A DNA stretch of 64,000 nt. Source: Vandiemenella viatica. Its lineage: Eukaryota; Arthropoda; Insecta; Orthoptera; Morabidae. Each line of letters starts with the position of its first letter. The first letter of the stretch is position 1. This document shows, piece by piece, positions 32,588 through 43,126 of the stretch. Location: positions 15,323,687 through 15,387,686 of the forward strand of contig CM061919.1 in NCBI GenBank assembly GCA_031002005.1, written 5' to 3'. A program made the position numbers and the translations under genes. The notes beneath the pieces are model-generated. The model was not told the origin of the DNA, did not search any database, and was given only the letters and a program-made list of their open reading frames with translations.

Positions 32588-32722
32588 CTAGGCGCGCCAG
32601 ATCTCTGCATTTGAAGGGCGCGCGAGTCTAACCGAGCATTTACACGTAAAGGATTGATGCGCGCGCCTGGAGCGTACGCTCCAAAACCGTCGGAAAAACC
32701 GCGCGTGTAAACGGGCCTGTTG
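32588..32722. mobile_element. GC-rich short insertion, possible MITE
   Basis: CGCGCGAGTCTAACCGAG, ATTTACACGTAAAGG and CGCGCGTGTAAACGGGCC form a GC-rich block with repeated TTTACACG/CGTGTAAA phrases in opposite directions and an internal palindrome GGAGCGTACGCTCC. It resembles the block at 4517-4690 in style. Ends are not defined. Confidence 0.3.
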
Positions 32723-32769
32723 CCACGCCAATCATTGTGTTCATCGATTCTACACGACCTAAAATGACC

Positions 32770-33245
32770 GTTATCGGCGAGTATGGCGGTGACCTGGGAA
32801 AAGTTCCATTCTTCCAATGTTTTGGAGAAGCACAGCGGTATAACAACTAGCGTCATGATGTGGGGACCACTCCAGGTCGTGATTGCTAGTGATTAAGTGA
32901 ACTGACAGCACAAGTAGACCTACGTCTCGTACATCCTGCGTCCTCATGTGTTACCACTCATGCTACGGTTTCGTGGTGCCATTTTCCAATAGGAAAATTC
33001 TCGTCCATACACGGTACGTATCTCTGTGAATTGTATACGTGATGTTGAGGTAGTCCCGAGATCAGTAACATCTCCAGTTCTGTCCCCAATAGAACATACG
33101 TGTGACCAGCTTGGACGTCAACTTCGTCCTAGTGCCAAGGTGCAGGATATTAAAGATCAGTTATAACATTTGTGGTACAGCTTGCCTCAGGAAAGAATTA
33201 AACAACTTTACTATACCCTTTCCAACCGATTTTGTAATTAATGAA
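32770..33245 (+). pseudogene. Tc1-family transposase, C-terminal relic
   Basis: Segments in order: TTSVMMWGPLQ, FRGAIFQ-stop-ENSRPYTVRIS, SPVLSPIEHTCDQLGRQLRP, SAKVQDIKDQL, SLPQERIKQLYYTLSNRF. These follow the second half of Tc1 transposases, where the usual QQDNARPH is here stop-E-N-S-R-P-Y, so the second catalytic Asp has become Glu. The final catalytic Glu (SPIEH) is kept. Several stops; dead. Confidence 0.75.
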
Positions 33246-33322
33246 ATAAATTACCCTCTCAACCAGTGAAGCTTCATTTCCTCCACTTCTAACTGATTCT
33301 TTTTCTTTATGCCAGGCAGTAT

Positions 33323-33539
33323 ATGTACACAATTTGACGATAAATTTGTCCGTCGCTGAAAAATTCTATCACTTTATTTTGCAAAATCTGACATATGTCA
33401 TATCAGGAAACAGTAATGTAATACTGGAAAGCTAGTATTGCGTTACCGTTTCTTAGGACGACATTCATGTCAGATTGTGCAAAATAAAAGTGATAGAATT
33501 TTTCAGCGGTGGCCAAATTTATTGTCAAAGTGTGTACAT
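33323..33539. mobile_element. Foldback MITE, about 217 bp
   Basis: Both ends fold on each other: ATGTACACAATTTGACGAT with GTGTGTACAT at the far end, GCTGAAAAATTCTATCACTT with its complement near 33488-33507, and CAAAATCTGACAT with ATGTCAGATTGTGC. The centre is about 60 nt. No reliable target duplication; a Tc1/mariner-type derivative is the likeliest origin because it follows a Tc1 relic. Confidence 0.6.
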
Positions 33540-33559
33540 CAATCAATGATCTTGGTGTG

Positions 33560-34862
33560 AAAATAAATTAGTATTTTTGTAAGAATAAAATTTTAATGCT
33601 ACAAACAGCGATTGTAATAGAAAAGAAGTAATTCAGAAAATTTGGGTGGGAATAAGATGCCTTACCAAGTGCGTAGCTATTCTGTCGATAACCTTTAACG
33701 GCTTTTCTAGCGCTGCGCACACAGCTACTTTTAACCTTCCATTTCTTATAAACGAAGACCCTTCGAGAAGATTTTTTTATTTTTTTTTATTTAGCACACA
33801 TTTTTACAGCCTAGTATCTAGAAACTAAAATAGGCCTTAATTTAACACAACAGTTTTACATTTGATATTTCAACAGATAATTTCACAATGAATAATTTCA
33901 ATTTTTGTTATGTATGGCTTTGGCAATATCTGTACAGTCTTTTCTTGTTGGCATGATACATACGATTGTTCCGCTGTTAACATATATTATAACTTTCTAA
34001 ACTTGCTGCATTTTGTCATAATTGATTTATTATAGTTTTCTAGTTTTGTATGGTGTCTGCAGTTTCCTGTCCACTTTCTGGTTAGAATTTTTAATGTTTC
34101 ACTTTGTCACTTCGTACGTCTACCGCTACTACTATTACTAAACTATTACTACTATCTACTACTCTACCATCTAAGAAAGCATTTTCCAGCATTGGTATCG
34201 GTGCGGTAATCCGAATTCCAAATCTCCCGGAATAGCGCACGTTCTCAGTCTCTCTGGCAGCCAAAGTGACCGAGAAGGCCGCCCATCGGGAGACTGGCCA
34301 CCTCCAACACTGGTTGTGAGAACTAATTTTCAATGATATATAAGTAATTGCAGAAGTAAGGAGTCTTTAATATCCGGCTAGTAGGTTGTTCGTTTCACAG
34401 GTGAACTAGATTAGTTTAACATCTACTGCCGGTATTTGTTATTTTCAATATTTGAACAAATTCCTATTTTAAGATTATTGGCTACATAATTTACAACTTT
34501 TATTCTTAACTAACTATTAACATTTTTACATATTTTAAGAGATAACAATGTTTTACTTCAGAAGCGGCTCGAGACTGCAACTATTATCTATTATTTGTGT
34601 TATTGCAATGTCAGATCACATTTTATGCATCGGACTATAGTTCATGTGAGCACTAGTAAAGAACTTATACATACACTATATACTTTTATACGTGTTGCTT
34701 CAGCAAGTTCTTGTTTGTAGGTAGAATCTCCAGTGGTGTTGCAGCGAAACGGTCCATTTAAAGTCTTTAATATGGTTTAAACACTCCTCTCCGCAGACCA
34801 GCTGGTTGCGTTTTCAGCACGTTATATGATTCACTGATTGAGTGCTTAGACACGCATTCGCT
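33560..34862. other. Spacer, no gene seen
   Basis: AT-rich with a T-rich stretch at about 33770-33795. The open frame at 34091-34333 (minus) has no recognisable domain. Confidence 0.35.
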
Positions 34863-34916
34863 TGTGGCAGCTCTCGGGTGTTACTCGGTGACGTCATAGT
34901 CGGCTTCACTTGGCCT

Positions 34917-35321
34917 TCATCTTGTTGTCGCTAAACTTTGCATGAATCTCTCCTTTTGCAGTTTGGATATACTCTGCGTCACTTCGTCTAGTTTGCGCCA
35001 AAGTTGCTCATTTTTTAGTATGTCTTCCGTTTTCATGTTTCTTAGTTCATGAAATCCTTCGTTTCTGGCTTCTGCCATTTGTGTGAAATCCCAGACGATG
35101 TGTTCGGGTGTACCCTCTTCCCCGCACTCACACAAGCTTGTGTCTTTTAGTCCTCTTTTATGTAGTAGGCTGGGATATGGCCCGTGTCCAGTGATGTAAT
35201 GAACAAGTCCGGTTGACGGATCTAGGTGACGAAGGTTTAATCTCTCTTGAATTGTTGGCCAAATATTGTAGGTTCTCCTGCCAGTTGTACTACGCGACCA
35301 CTGTTGTTGCCATTCTTCCAT
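34917..35321 (-). pseudogene. R1-type LINE ORF2, C-terminal domain
   Basis: 134 codons: MEEWQQQWSRSTTGRRTYN, then HYITGHGPYPSLLHKRGL, CECGEEGTPEHIVWDF. This is the C-terminal zinc-finger-like CxC...H...C region of R1-clade elements, except that the last Cys is Phe. It begins in the TGATG overlap with the RT frame's stop. One extra base in the A5 run at 35331-35335 would join the two, so this is a frameshifted tail rather than a separate gene. Confidence 0.75.
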
Positions 35322-36520
35322 CAGACTGTTTTTATCTCCCGTGCTTCTGTAACCGGTCTTCCTAAAATTTGTTCTACTTTGTTGGCGTCACCGGTTCGTA
35401 GCCAATAGTGTGCCCCTCTCTTTCTAACTTCTAGGTCAAGTGGCCAAACGCCCAACGCAACCAGCAGAGAGTCGGTCGCTGTTGTGCTATATGCACCACT
35501 TAATCTTATCAGTATGCTTCTTTGTACGCTTCTTAGTGCCTGGCGAGGTTTAACTTGTCGTAACTTATGCGCCCAACTGCTAGCAGCATATCCCACAATC
35601 GAGGATAATATACTGTCGTGATACCTCCTTATTATGGACGTTGAAAGATGAAATCTTCTTTGCCCAATACTGATCAGTTTGTTCATCACTATTTTGGCAC
35701 GACTGCACACCTCCGTTATATGGTCAGTAAAATTTAGTCGCTCGTCTAGCGTGACTCCCAGGTATTTACAAGTTCTAACTCTTTTTATGGAGACGTCGTT
35801 AACTTTTATTATTGGATTTCGCTTGGGGCGGCCACTGAGAACCATGAATTGAGTCTTGTGTGGTGCAAGGGTTAATTTCACATTGGAGCTCCAGTTTTGT
35901 AAATGCCTTAATGCCATTCTGCTTCTAGTCTCTACTTCGTCCCTTGTTCCGCCTTGTATCAGCAGTAGAAGGTCATCCGCGAAGGCAACAAGCCCCAGGA
36001 GTCCTTCTTGCACAATCATGCTTTCTATGGCCATTTCGAATGTTACGTCCCAGAACACTGGTCCACACACCGATCCTTGCGGACAGCCTTTAGTTAATTT
36101 TTTCTCTATAGTCACTCGTGGACATCTCAGTTTGGCAAATCGGTTTTTACAGTAGTCGCGTAACGTTCCATAGAGGTTACTAGGAATTCCTATTTCTCGC
36201 AGGCGGCTAAAAGGAGCCGGCCACCATAAGTTATCGAATGCTCCAGCAATGTCGACGGCGATAGCTATTACATACTTGCTATTACTACTTTTCACTAGAT
36301 GCACGGCCTTATTTATGGCATCGTCGGTCGACCTACCCGCTCTGAAACCAAACTGATGTACACTCATACCATACTTTTTCCTGTGTTCCTGTAGTTTCCA
36401 TACTAAAATTTTTTCCTGCACTTTTCCAAGCACATTTAGCAGACAGATCGGCCGATAGGATTTAGGATTTAATGGATCCTTGTCGTTCCCCTTCTTTAGG
36501 ATCACCACTTCACGTCGAGA
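35321..36520 (-). pseudogene. R1-type LINE ORF2, reverse transcriptase
   Basis: About 395 codons. YRPICLLNVLGKVQEKIL, the FGFRAGRSTDDA thumb-side motif, AVDIAGAFDNLWWP with catalytic Asp at about residue 86, KGCPQGSVCGP at about 140-150, and FADDLLLLIQG with both Asp at about 178-179. The AFDNxWWP and GCPQGS forms are typical of the R1 clade. The open frame starts without an ATG because the element is truncated. Confidence 0.88.
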
Positions 36521-38202
36521 AGAACCACATTAGCGTGTGGCATCTGAGGAGTCAAACTGTTCGCGCTAAGGACCTCTCCTGGCTTACTTAAAAAATTAAT
36601 TAGATACGGCGCTGCAAAATGTCGAGGTTATGAACATATCTTCGTTTTCTGCTCCGACGCCATCTCACGTTATGTAGTAAGACATAATATTTTTTTTATA
36701 TTAGATCATAAAATTTCAAAGTGTGATGTTCAGCGTGATGTTGGAACAAACCAAAAGTCAGACATGGTCTGCCACACATTCGTATAGATACAGATGTTAT
36801 AACCAGACTGAAATTATGGAATATTTATTATTATTTGCATTAACAATTTTATTGATACAATACTCTTTTAGTTAACTTTAACATTTTAAATTAATTATAT
36901 GGTGAGAAGTAATTTAGATTTTTTTTTATAATTCTCACAAATAATGAGGTTCAAAGTATAGCTAAAAACTTTTAATAATTTGCTTCAAGGTACTAATTCA
37001 CTTTTACGCAATGTTAATTGACATTTCTAATTTCTGAATTCTTGTTAAGCTTGTTGAAATTGGGGATTATTAAGCAAAATGATTAGTGCGTGTCAATTAT
37101 GTCGAGTTACATCTAAATGCGCTAGAAACGAAAATAAAACAATGAAAAGAGCATATTGGGACTCGAAGACGACACTCCCTAAACATGGACATATGACTGT
37201 CGAATTTTACATTTACCCCTGTAATTGAAAATACGCGGCCAGAGTATGAGACGTACGCTCCAAACAAAAAGTAATCACTCACACCTGACAAGTAGATCCC
37301 AAAAAATTGTAATTAATTAGATGACCCGTGTCAACTGTCCTGGACCTAACGTACTATATTTTCAGGAAATCAGCTATAATTTTCCCCCCACTTTCTGTCT
37401 GCGGTATTTCTCTCTCAATGTAGGGTACATATACTCATAAAATTATATGTGAAAAGAACTGTATGTGAAAGTTTTTGAATAGAATATTCTGAAACCGAGT
37501 TTCCGCCCACCTGTCCCAAATGTAATGTATGCTTGAATTTTTTTCTTTTTTTTTCTTCTTACGGCTCTCTAGCGCACTAGAGGCGGGTACGCCTCAAGCA
37601 GGAAGTTCCCACTCCACCTGTGGCGGGATGAGCAGGTGATTATTAACTGGTAATTGATACGTAAATCTTAGTTTCGCACGACGAAAGTTAATTACAAAAC
37701 AGATTAACTGGATGCAAGTTACGTTTGGGGTCAAAAGGCGTAGAAAAGTCTTGCACTCGCGGGAAGTTAATTGGTACGCAGATTTGTCGAATTCAGAGAC
37801 AAGTTGTCCTTGACTGGCATTGAACGGAAAGGAATTTGACCATGGCCTTTCAAGGAAGAATCCTGTAATTTTCTGCAGAGTTTATGTGAAACCATGCACA
37901 ACAGAAATCTGGACGATAGTACCGAGGATCGAGTCTTCTCGAATGTCGGGTTCTAGCGTTAACAGTTCCTGTGAAAAATTTATGTCGGGTGTCTTGAACA
38001 GGGAAAACTGAACCAAATTTTTATTTTAAATTTTATACTTTTATTGAGATTCGCTTGATCATTTAAATCAGCTAACCTAACTGTACAATATTAGTAATCG
38101 ATACCAGTGTAAATTCACCCTCGTCTACAGAATCGTTGTAAACGTGAAATGACGGTGAATTGGTGCTTCCTCCATGCTATTGCATTAGTGGAATATTGAC
38201 AA
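36521..38202. other. Spacer, no gene seen
   Basis: AT-rich, with scattered short open frames only. It contains a GC-richer patch near 37560-37620. Confidence 0.35.
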
Positions 38203-38933
38203 CTAGCTGGTACCCACGACTTCGTGTTTGTAAATAATTTTGTTTGACAGCTACCGGCCTCTAACCACCATAGTGCACGATGGGAGACTCGATGCTATTA
38301 CCACACACAAACGCCCGACATCTGCGCTACGTAGTTCAGGCAGCAAAGTAAAATATACGGACACAAATGTCTTTGGCCGGGATACGAAAATATCCCTGAA
38401 CGACCAATTTCAACCACAATATCTCCCACAGTAACAGAAATTCGGCCAACGTTGTTATCGACGGGTGACTCTGTGCTACTACCACACACAAACACCAGTG
38501 ATCTGCGCTAGATAGTTTTGGCTGAAAAGTGATACACCATGACACATACGTTTTTTGTAAATCGACCACTTTCAACCACCATATCTCCCACACCCTCCAT
38601 AGCTACCGACATCTAACCACCATAGTACACGATAGGAGACACGATACCACTACCACATACACACACCAATTGTCTATACTATGTAGTTGTGACAGCAGTG
38701 TGACATAAACGGAGACACAAGTGTTTGGTCGAAATAAGATAATGCCCTGCATCGACCACTTTTAATCATCATATCTCCCACATCGCCACACCTATCGACA
38801 TTCGGCCAACATTGTGCATGACAGGAAACTCCATGCTACTTCGACACACAAAGACCAGTGATCTGTGCTAGGTAGTGGTGGCTGAAAAGTGAAATATAGG
38901 AAAACACACGTCTATTTTTACATACATATAAGA
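38203..38933 (-). mobile_element. Small non-autonomous Helitron, copy 2
   Basis: The minus strand starts TCTTATATGTATG after A (38934) and ends GGTACCAGCTAG before T (38202). It has four tandem units of about 187 bp matching those of 28789-29553. It has no coding capacity and must depend on a RepHel supplied elsewhere. Confidence 0.88.
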
Positions 38934-40490
38934 TTACGCGTTCTGTCAAACGCTCTCATCAACACGCGCGAATCAAAGTTTCCAACAATCTCACTCAATT
39001 ATTGGCAGCTTGCACCAGTCTCCTCCTAAACGATCAATTCTCGCGTCGGTTAGCCTCTGTCAATATTATTGATGTGAATATTGACAGTCTGGTTGATCAT
39101 CTAGGGCATAGGTTCCAAAACTTTTTTCAGCCTACCGCTCCCTACTAGAGAAAATAATTACTTAACGCCCCCCATATCAACCCCCATTCTTGTAATAAAT
39201 AATGTAATCCGTAATGCTATAAATTTTTTGTCTCGTAGCCCACTTTTTGAGACCATAATTCGATGGCGCCCTTCTTCAGTAAAGCGTAATACCATACATA
39301 GAAAAAGTACAGATTTCTAAAATTACTTTATTAAAATATACTAACCATACTTGTGTATTGTTCATAGTGTGATTCACAAATGCATATTATAAACAAATAT
39401 TATTAATTAGAGGGCTGATCTCGATGTAATGACACTAATTTTTGGACAATTGATGCCTTATTTGTCATCAACAATCTTAAATCATCGTATTCCAATAATG
39501 ACAATCTTTTTTTTCTCCTTTTTTGCTAATAAATATCTAACTACCCTATATCCTCTTTTCGCTACACATGAACATGGGAATGCAATTAAAAACTTCTTGG
39601 ATGGAGCCCTCAAAGCCGGATATAATACTGCAAAGCAGGGGACGGCGGTTGGTCCTCAATGATTTGCCTTGGACCAGAAACGCCCCCTTTAATCCCTGCA
39701 ACGCCCTCGTTGGTCTAGAAGCAAAACTTTGAAACTTTTCGCAAACAACTCCCCAATGTCTCCCTTCCAAATCGATGACCTATCAAACAAAATTACAAGA
39801 GATTTACACACTGTCTTCAGTAAGCAATTTCAGTAGCACCGGACGCTCATACATTTTTCTGTGTATCTAATAACCTAACTCTTTATGGAATTTATGTTCA
39901 TTCCTTGTTGATCTAGCCAACATGATAGCCTGTCCAGAACACTCTATGCCTGTTTTCAAACCTCTCTCGTTTTAATCCTTGCTGTTATTACACCGGTTAC
40001 TATTCGTTAAATCTAACTGAGCTCAGAACAAGCGTTTACTAGCCTCTAAATGACTCATTAGACGTTCATTAGATTTTCCCTTTCATAATGTGCCGCAGCG
40101 TGCAGTAGCTGTGGTATGAGAGGGGCTATGAATCAGCAATCCGTTCTCTCCTGCTCTACTTCCATTACACAACTACCAGCCGACCAGATTTATGTTAACT
40201 GCCGTCCAGACTGACCGCCAGTAATTGTCCTGGCAGACAGTTTACTCACAACACAACAGGCCTGTTGTCTGAGACCCGCCAAGCCGCGTTCTACTCGGAG
40301 CTTCGAGCCCTGCGGGCAGGTGGATGGGCTAACAGGGCTAGAGAAGTGTGCAGAGCGCAGTTTGTAAACACACGATTGCGTAGCTCAGACATGGTGTAGT
40401 TCCACTGTGTGTGGAGTGAGAGCACACGACAGTCTATACGATGATTCTTCCGTCTATGGGGACATTAAACCCGGCGGACCATTGGTGTCT
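38934..40490. other. Spacer with possible hAT-type end
   Basis: Near 39105, AGGTTCCAAAACTTTTTTCA followed by CCGCTCCCT and CGCCCCCCAT resembles the ends of widespread hAT-derived repeats. No partner end or target duplication is found. 40240-40480 is GC-richer but has no recognised feature. Confidence 0.25.
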
Positions 40491-40721
40491 CTCGACGTGG
40501 GGTGGCGGGTAAGCTAAAACGCGCTGACCTCGCATTCGGAAGAAGGCGGGTTCCAGGCCATGCAGATTTGGGTTTTACATGGTTCCCAGGACACTCCATG
40601 CGAATGCCGGCATCGTTCCTTTAAACTCTCATGGCCGAATTCCTTCCCGTTCTTTTTGCCCTGTCCTTTCCCTCTTCTAATGACCTCGACGTCAACGAGG
40701 CCTAAACCCATAATAATAAAG
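40491..40721 (+). mobile_element. tRNA-derived SINE
   Basis: A damaged head (GACGTGGGGTGGCGGGTAAG, CTCGCATTCGGAAGAAGGCG), then GATTTGGGTTTTACATGG and CCTCGACGTCAACGAGG, ending in TAATAATAAA. The target duplication is GGTGTCT (40484-40490, 40722-40728). Confidence 0.85.
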
Positions 40722-40728
40722 GGTGTCT

Positions 40729-41586
40729 TTCTGAATCTCAATGCTATCTACCATCTGTTGCTCACAACACGAATAATGAATCTCGATCGTCAGAGTTATC
40801 TATCCAGATACGAGTATGTATAGTCAAGGTTTCGTTTGTAATCAAGAAAAATACCGAATATTCGAACGGAAAAATTTTAGCGACGAAGAGAAGTCTGTCA
40901 CTGGAATATGTGGTAATTTTGTTATCGTGTGGCCAATCCCGACGCGAGATAATTTTCCTGGGTGCACCGTATGGAGAGACCAAGTCCGCAACACAGGCCG
41001 GGGCACGAACCGAGGGAAGAGCGCCACAAGTAGGGTCACTTGATGTTGGATACTTGGTGCTAACAGTTACACTTAAACACTCGATGTCAGCACTTGGTCC
41101 TTGCGACTTTAAGACGTGGACTTGGACGTCTGATGCTTCTGGTACAACAGCTAATCCAAATTTTCTGTGTTCGGTCGTTACCGCGAGAACATAGCCGATA
41201 AAGTACCTACAGTCACCTGAAGACTCATCACAACACAGCTGATGGCTGCTGCGATATGACTACTCACCACGCTGTCTCATCGCGCTGGATGAAGTGCTGG
41301 TAGACGGCAACTCCACATCCCCTCACGCCGACTGAGCTGGACCAGTACAAGTGTTCGGACAGTTATCTCAACGCAAAGCTAGACATTCATTGGTCCACGA
41401 CGCTGCATTCAATATTTCATGCCAATCACTCAATTTCCGCCATAGTTGGTCAGAAATCGGTATGGCCCAGTAACGCCTAAATGTTGAACACAGACACGTA
41501 CTGAATGCTTCATGCCCTCCCCTAAGCTTAGCCATTTATGAATTGTTGAGAATTTATTGAAGAAATTTGATTGAATGTTAAGTCTC
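40729..41586. other. Spacer, no gene seen
   Basis: Overlapping short frames on both strands, none with recognisable motifs. Confidence 0.35.
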
Positions 41587-41596
41587 AAAGTAAATT

Positions 41597-41845
41597 ACCG
41601 AGCATGGCGGTGTAACGGTTAGCGTTCTCGCCTCGCATTCGGGAGGACGGTGGTTCGAATCACCGTCCGGGCATCCAGATTTGGGTTTTCCATGGTTTCC
41701 CAAATCACACCAGGCAAATGCCGGATGCTTCCTTCAAAGACCATGGCCGAATTCCTTCCCATTCCTTGCCCCCATCCTTGCCCCACATCCTTTCCCGTCT
41801 CTAAAGACCTCGCTGTTGAGAGACGTAAAGCAGTAAAAAAAAAAA
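41597..41845 (+). mobile_element. tRNA-derived SINE, full length
   Basis: ACCGAGCATGGCGGTGTAAC, B box GGTTCGAATCACCGTCCGG, body, and a poly-A tail. The target duplication is AAAGTAAATT (41587-41596, 41846-41855). The head variant GGCGGTGTAACGGTTAGCG and the tail AGACGTAAAGCAGT are shared with the copy at 56684, marking a subfamily. Confidence 0.92.
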
Positions 41846-41855
41846 AAAGTAAATT

Positions 41856-43065
41856 TGTGTTGTCTGTGTGTTTATTTTTTTGGTTATTCTAATATTATAG
41901 TGTTACCCATCCTTTCCTTATAAAGTATATTACCTCAAATTAAATTTTTTATTCAGAACAGAAATTCATGTCAATCCAAAGACACAATTCAACTGTTTCC
42001 CAACTAATGTGGAATGATTCTTTTACGAACATAATGTTACATGATTTCTCAGAACTCCATTTTATCTAACAGTAAGTAAAACTTCACTGTGTAAATTTGC
42101 ATGAAAACATTAACTATGGCAACAAGTGAAGGCACGTAAATACAACAGGCTGAATATTTAACTGCAACTTTTAAACACTGGTCTGTAAAAGTGCATACAG
42201 GACGCCATGTGAAGATGGCCACTATATCTCCACCGACGACGCACTATATTCACCGAAACACAACGACTCACTTGTGTTAGCGGACGACTTAAAAAGTTCT
42301 TTCTCAGCAACTGCGAAAAAATGGCCTACAACCGGATTATAACCACTATTTGTAAACGGGTTCCAGATATGAGATAATTATTTCAAATGAGATGCTAATT
42401 GCCCAGTACCCTGTGGTTCAGACAGTCTTAGAATCCAGCATTTACGTGTGTTGACTGATTGCCAATATAAGAAAAGTTGAAACATGAAAATACATGGATG
42501 AAATCACGTTAAACTTCCACTAGCAAACGCTGATAAAAAATACTTTTAGTCTCTCTTCTGTTTATTTTCTATCAATTAATAAAGCATTTTTAAGAATCAC
42601 TTAGGCCTGCGCTACACACTTCACACTATACCACAGGAGCCGTAGTACAGTTCATTGATTTGACATCTTTCTCTACGTCTGTAACAAAATGGTCTTGTAC
42701 TACTTTTACTGACAAGAGGCTTCAGAGAAAATCACTCGCATTGATACCTGTGATTGGTCACAGAGATTTCGCATTGCAGAAATCACTCTTGTTCGTAACA
42801 TCTGTCACTGACCGACCGTAGTAACACAACACTCGTAGTAAGGGAGATACATGGGAACTGAAACCTCTAATGGCAGTTTTATCTCACCCTTTGTACCAGT
42901 CATTCTGCTCGGAATGAAGTTATGAAGTGGACCAGATTGGAACGCTAGATCCTGGTGGACCGCCAGTCGTTTTTAATAAAATAAAAGGCATTGCGCGTTT
43001 AGAGGCATACAGTAAGCCACGCCTTACCTTGTCTTGCGTATTTAAGCCCACGTCTGGGATTAGGT
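41856..43065. other. Spacer, no gene seen
   Basis: No supportable feature. Confidence 0.35.
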
Positions 43066-43069
43066 ATGA

Positions 43070-43113
43070 CCCAGATTCGATCCCCAGTCCGGCCTCCAGA
43101 TTTCTGTTTTCCA
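43070..43113 (+). mobile_element. SINE fragment next to Helitron end
   Basis: GATTCGATCCCCAGTCCGGC and CTCCAGATTTCTGTTTTCC are the B-box side of the main SINE. It breaks off shortly before the Helitron terminus at 43127. Confidence 0.5.
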
Positions 43114-43126
43114 TTATTTATTAGAA

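Larger units (their letters stand above)
34863..36520 (-). mobile_element. R1-clade LINE, 5'-truncated
   Basis: Only the RT and the C-terminal part of ORF2 remain; endonuclease and ORF1 are absent. The 5' break lies near 36520. The 3' UTR is short (about 34863-34916) and I see no long poly-A. Confidence 0.8.

Noticed and set aside
32581..32856. 91-residue minus-strand frame
   Set aside because: It covers a GC-rich insertion and the start of a Tc1 relic that reads on the other strand.
41597..41680. tRNA gene
   Set aside because: A and B boxes are present but the sequence belongs to a multi-copy SINE with body, poly-A and target duplication; no cloverleaf pairing was evident.
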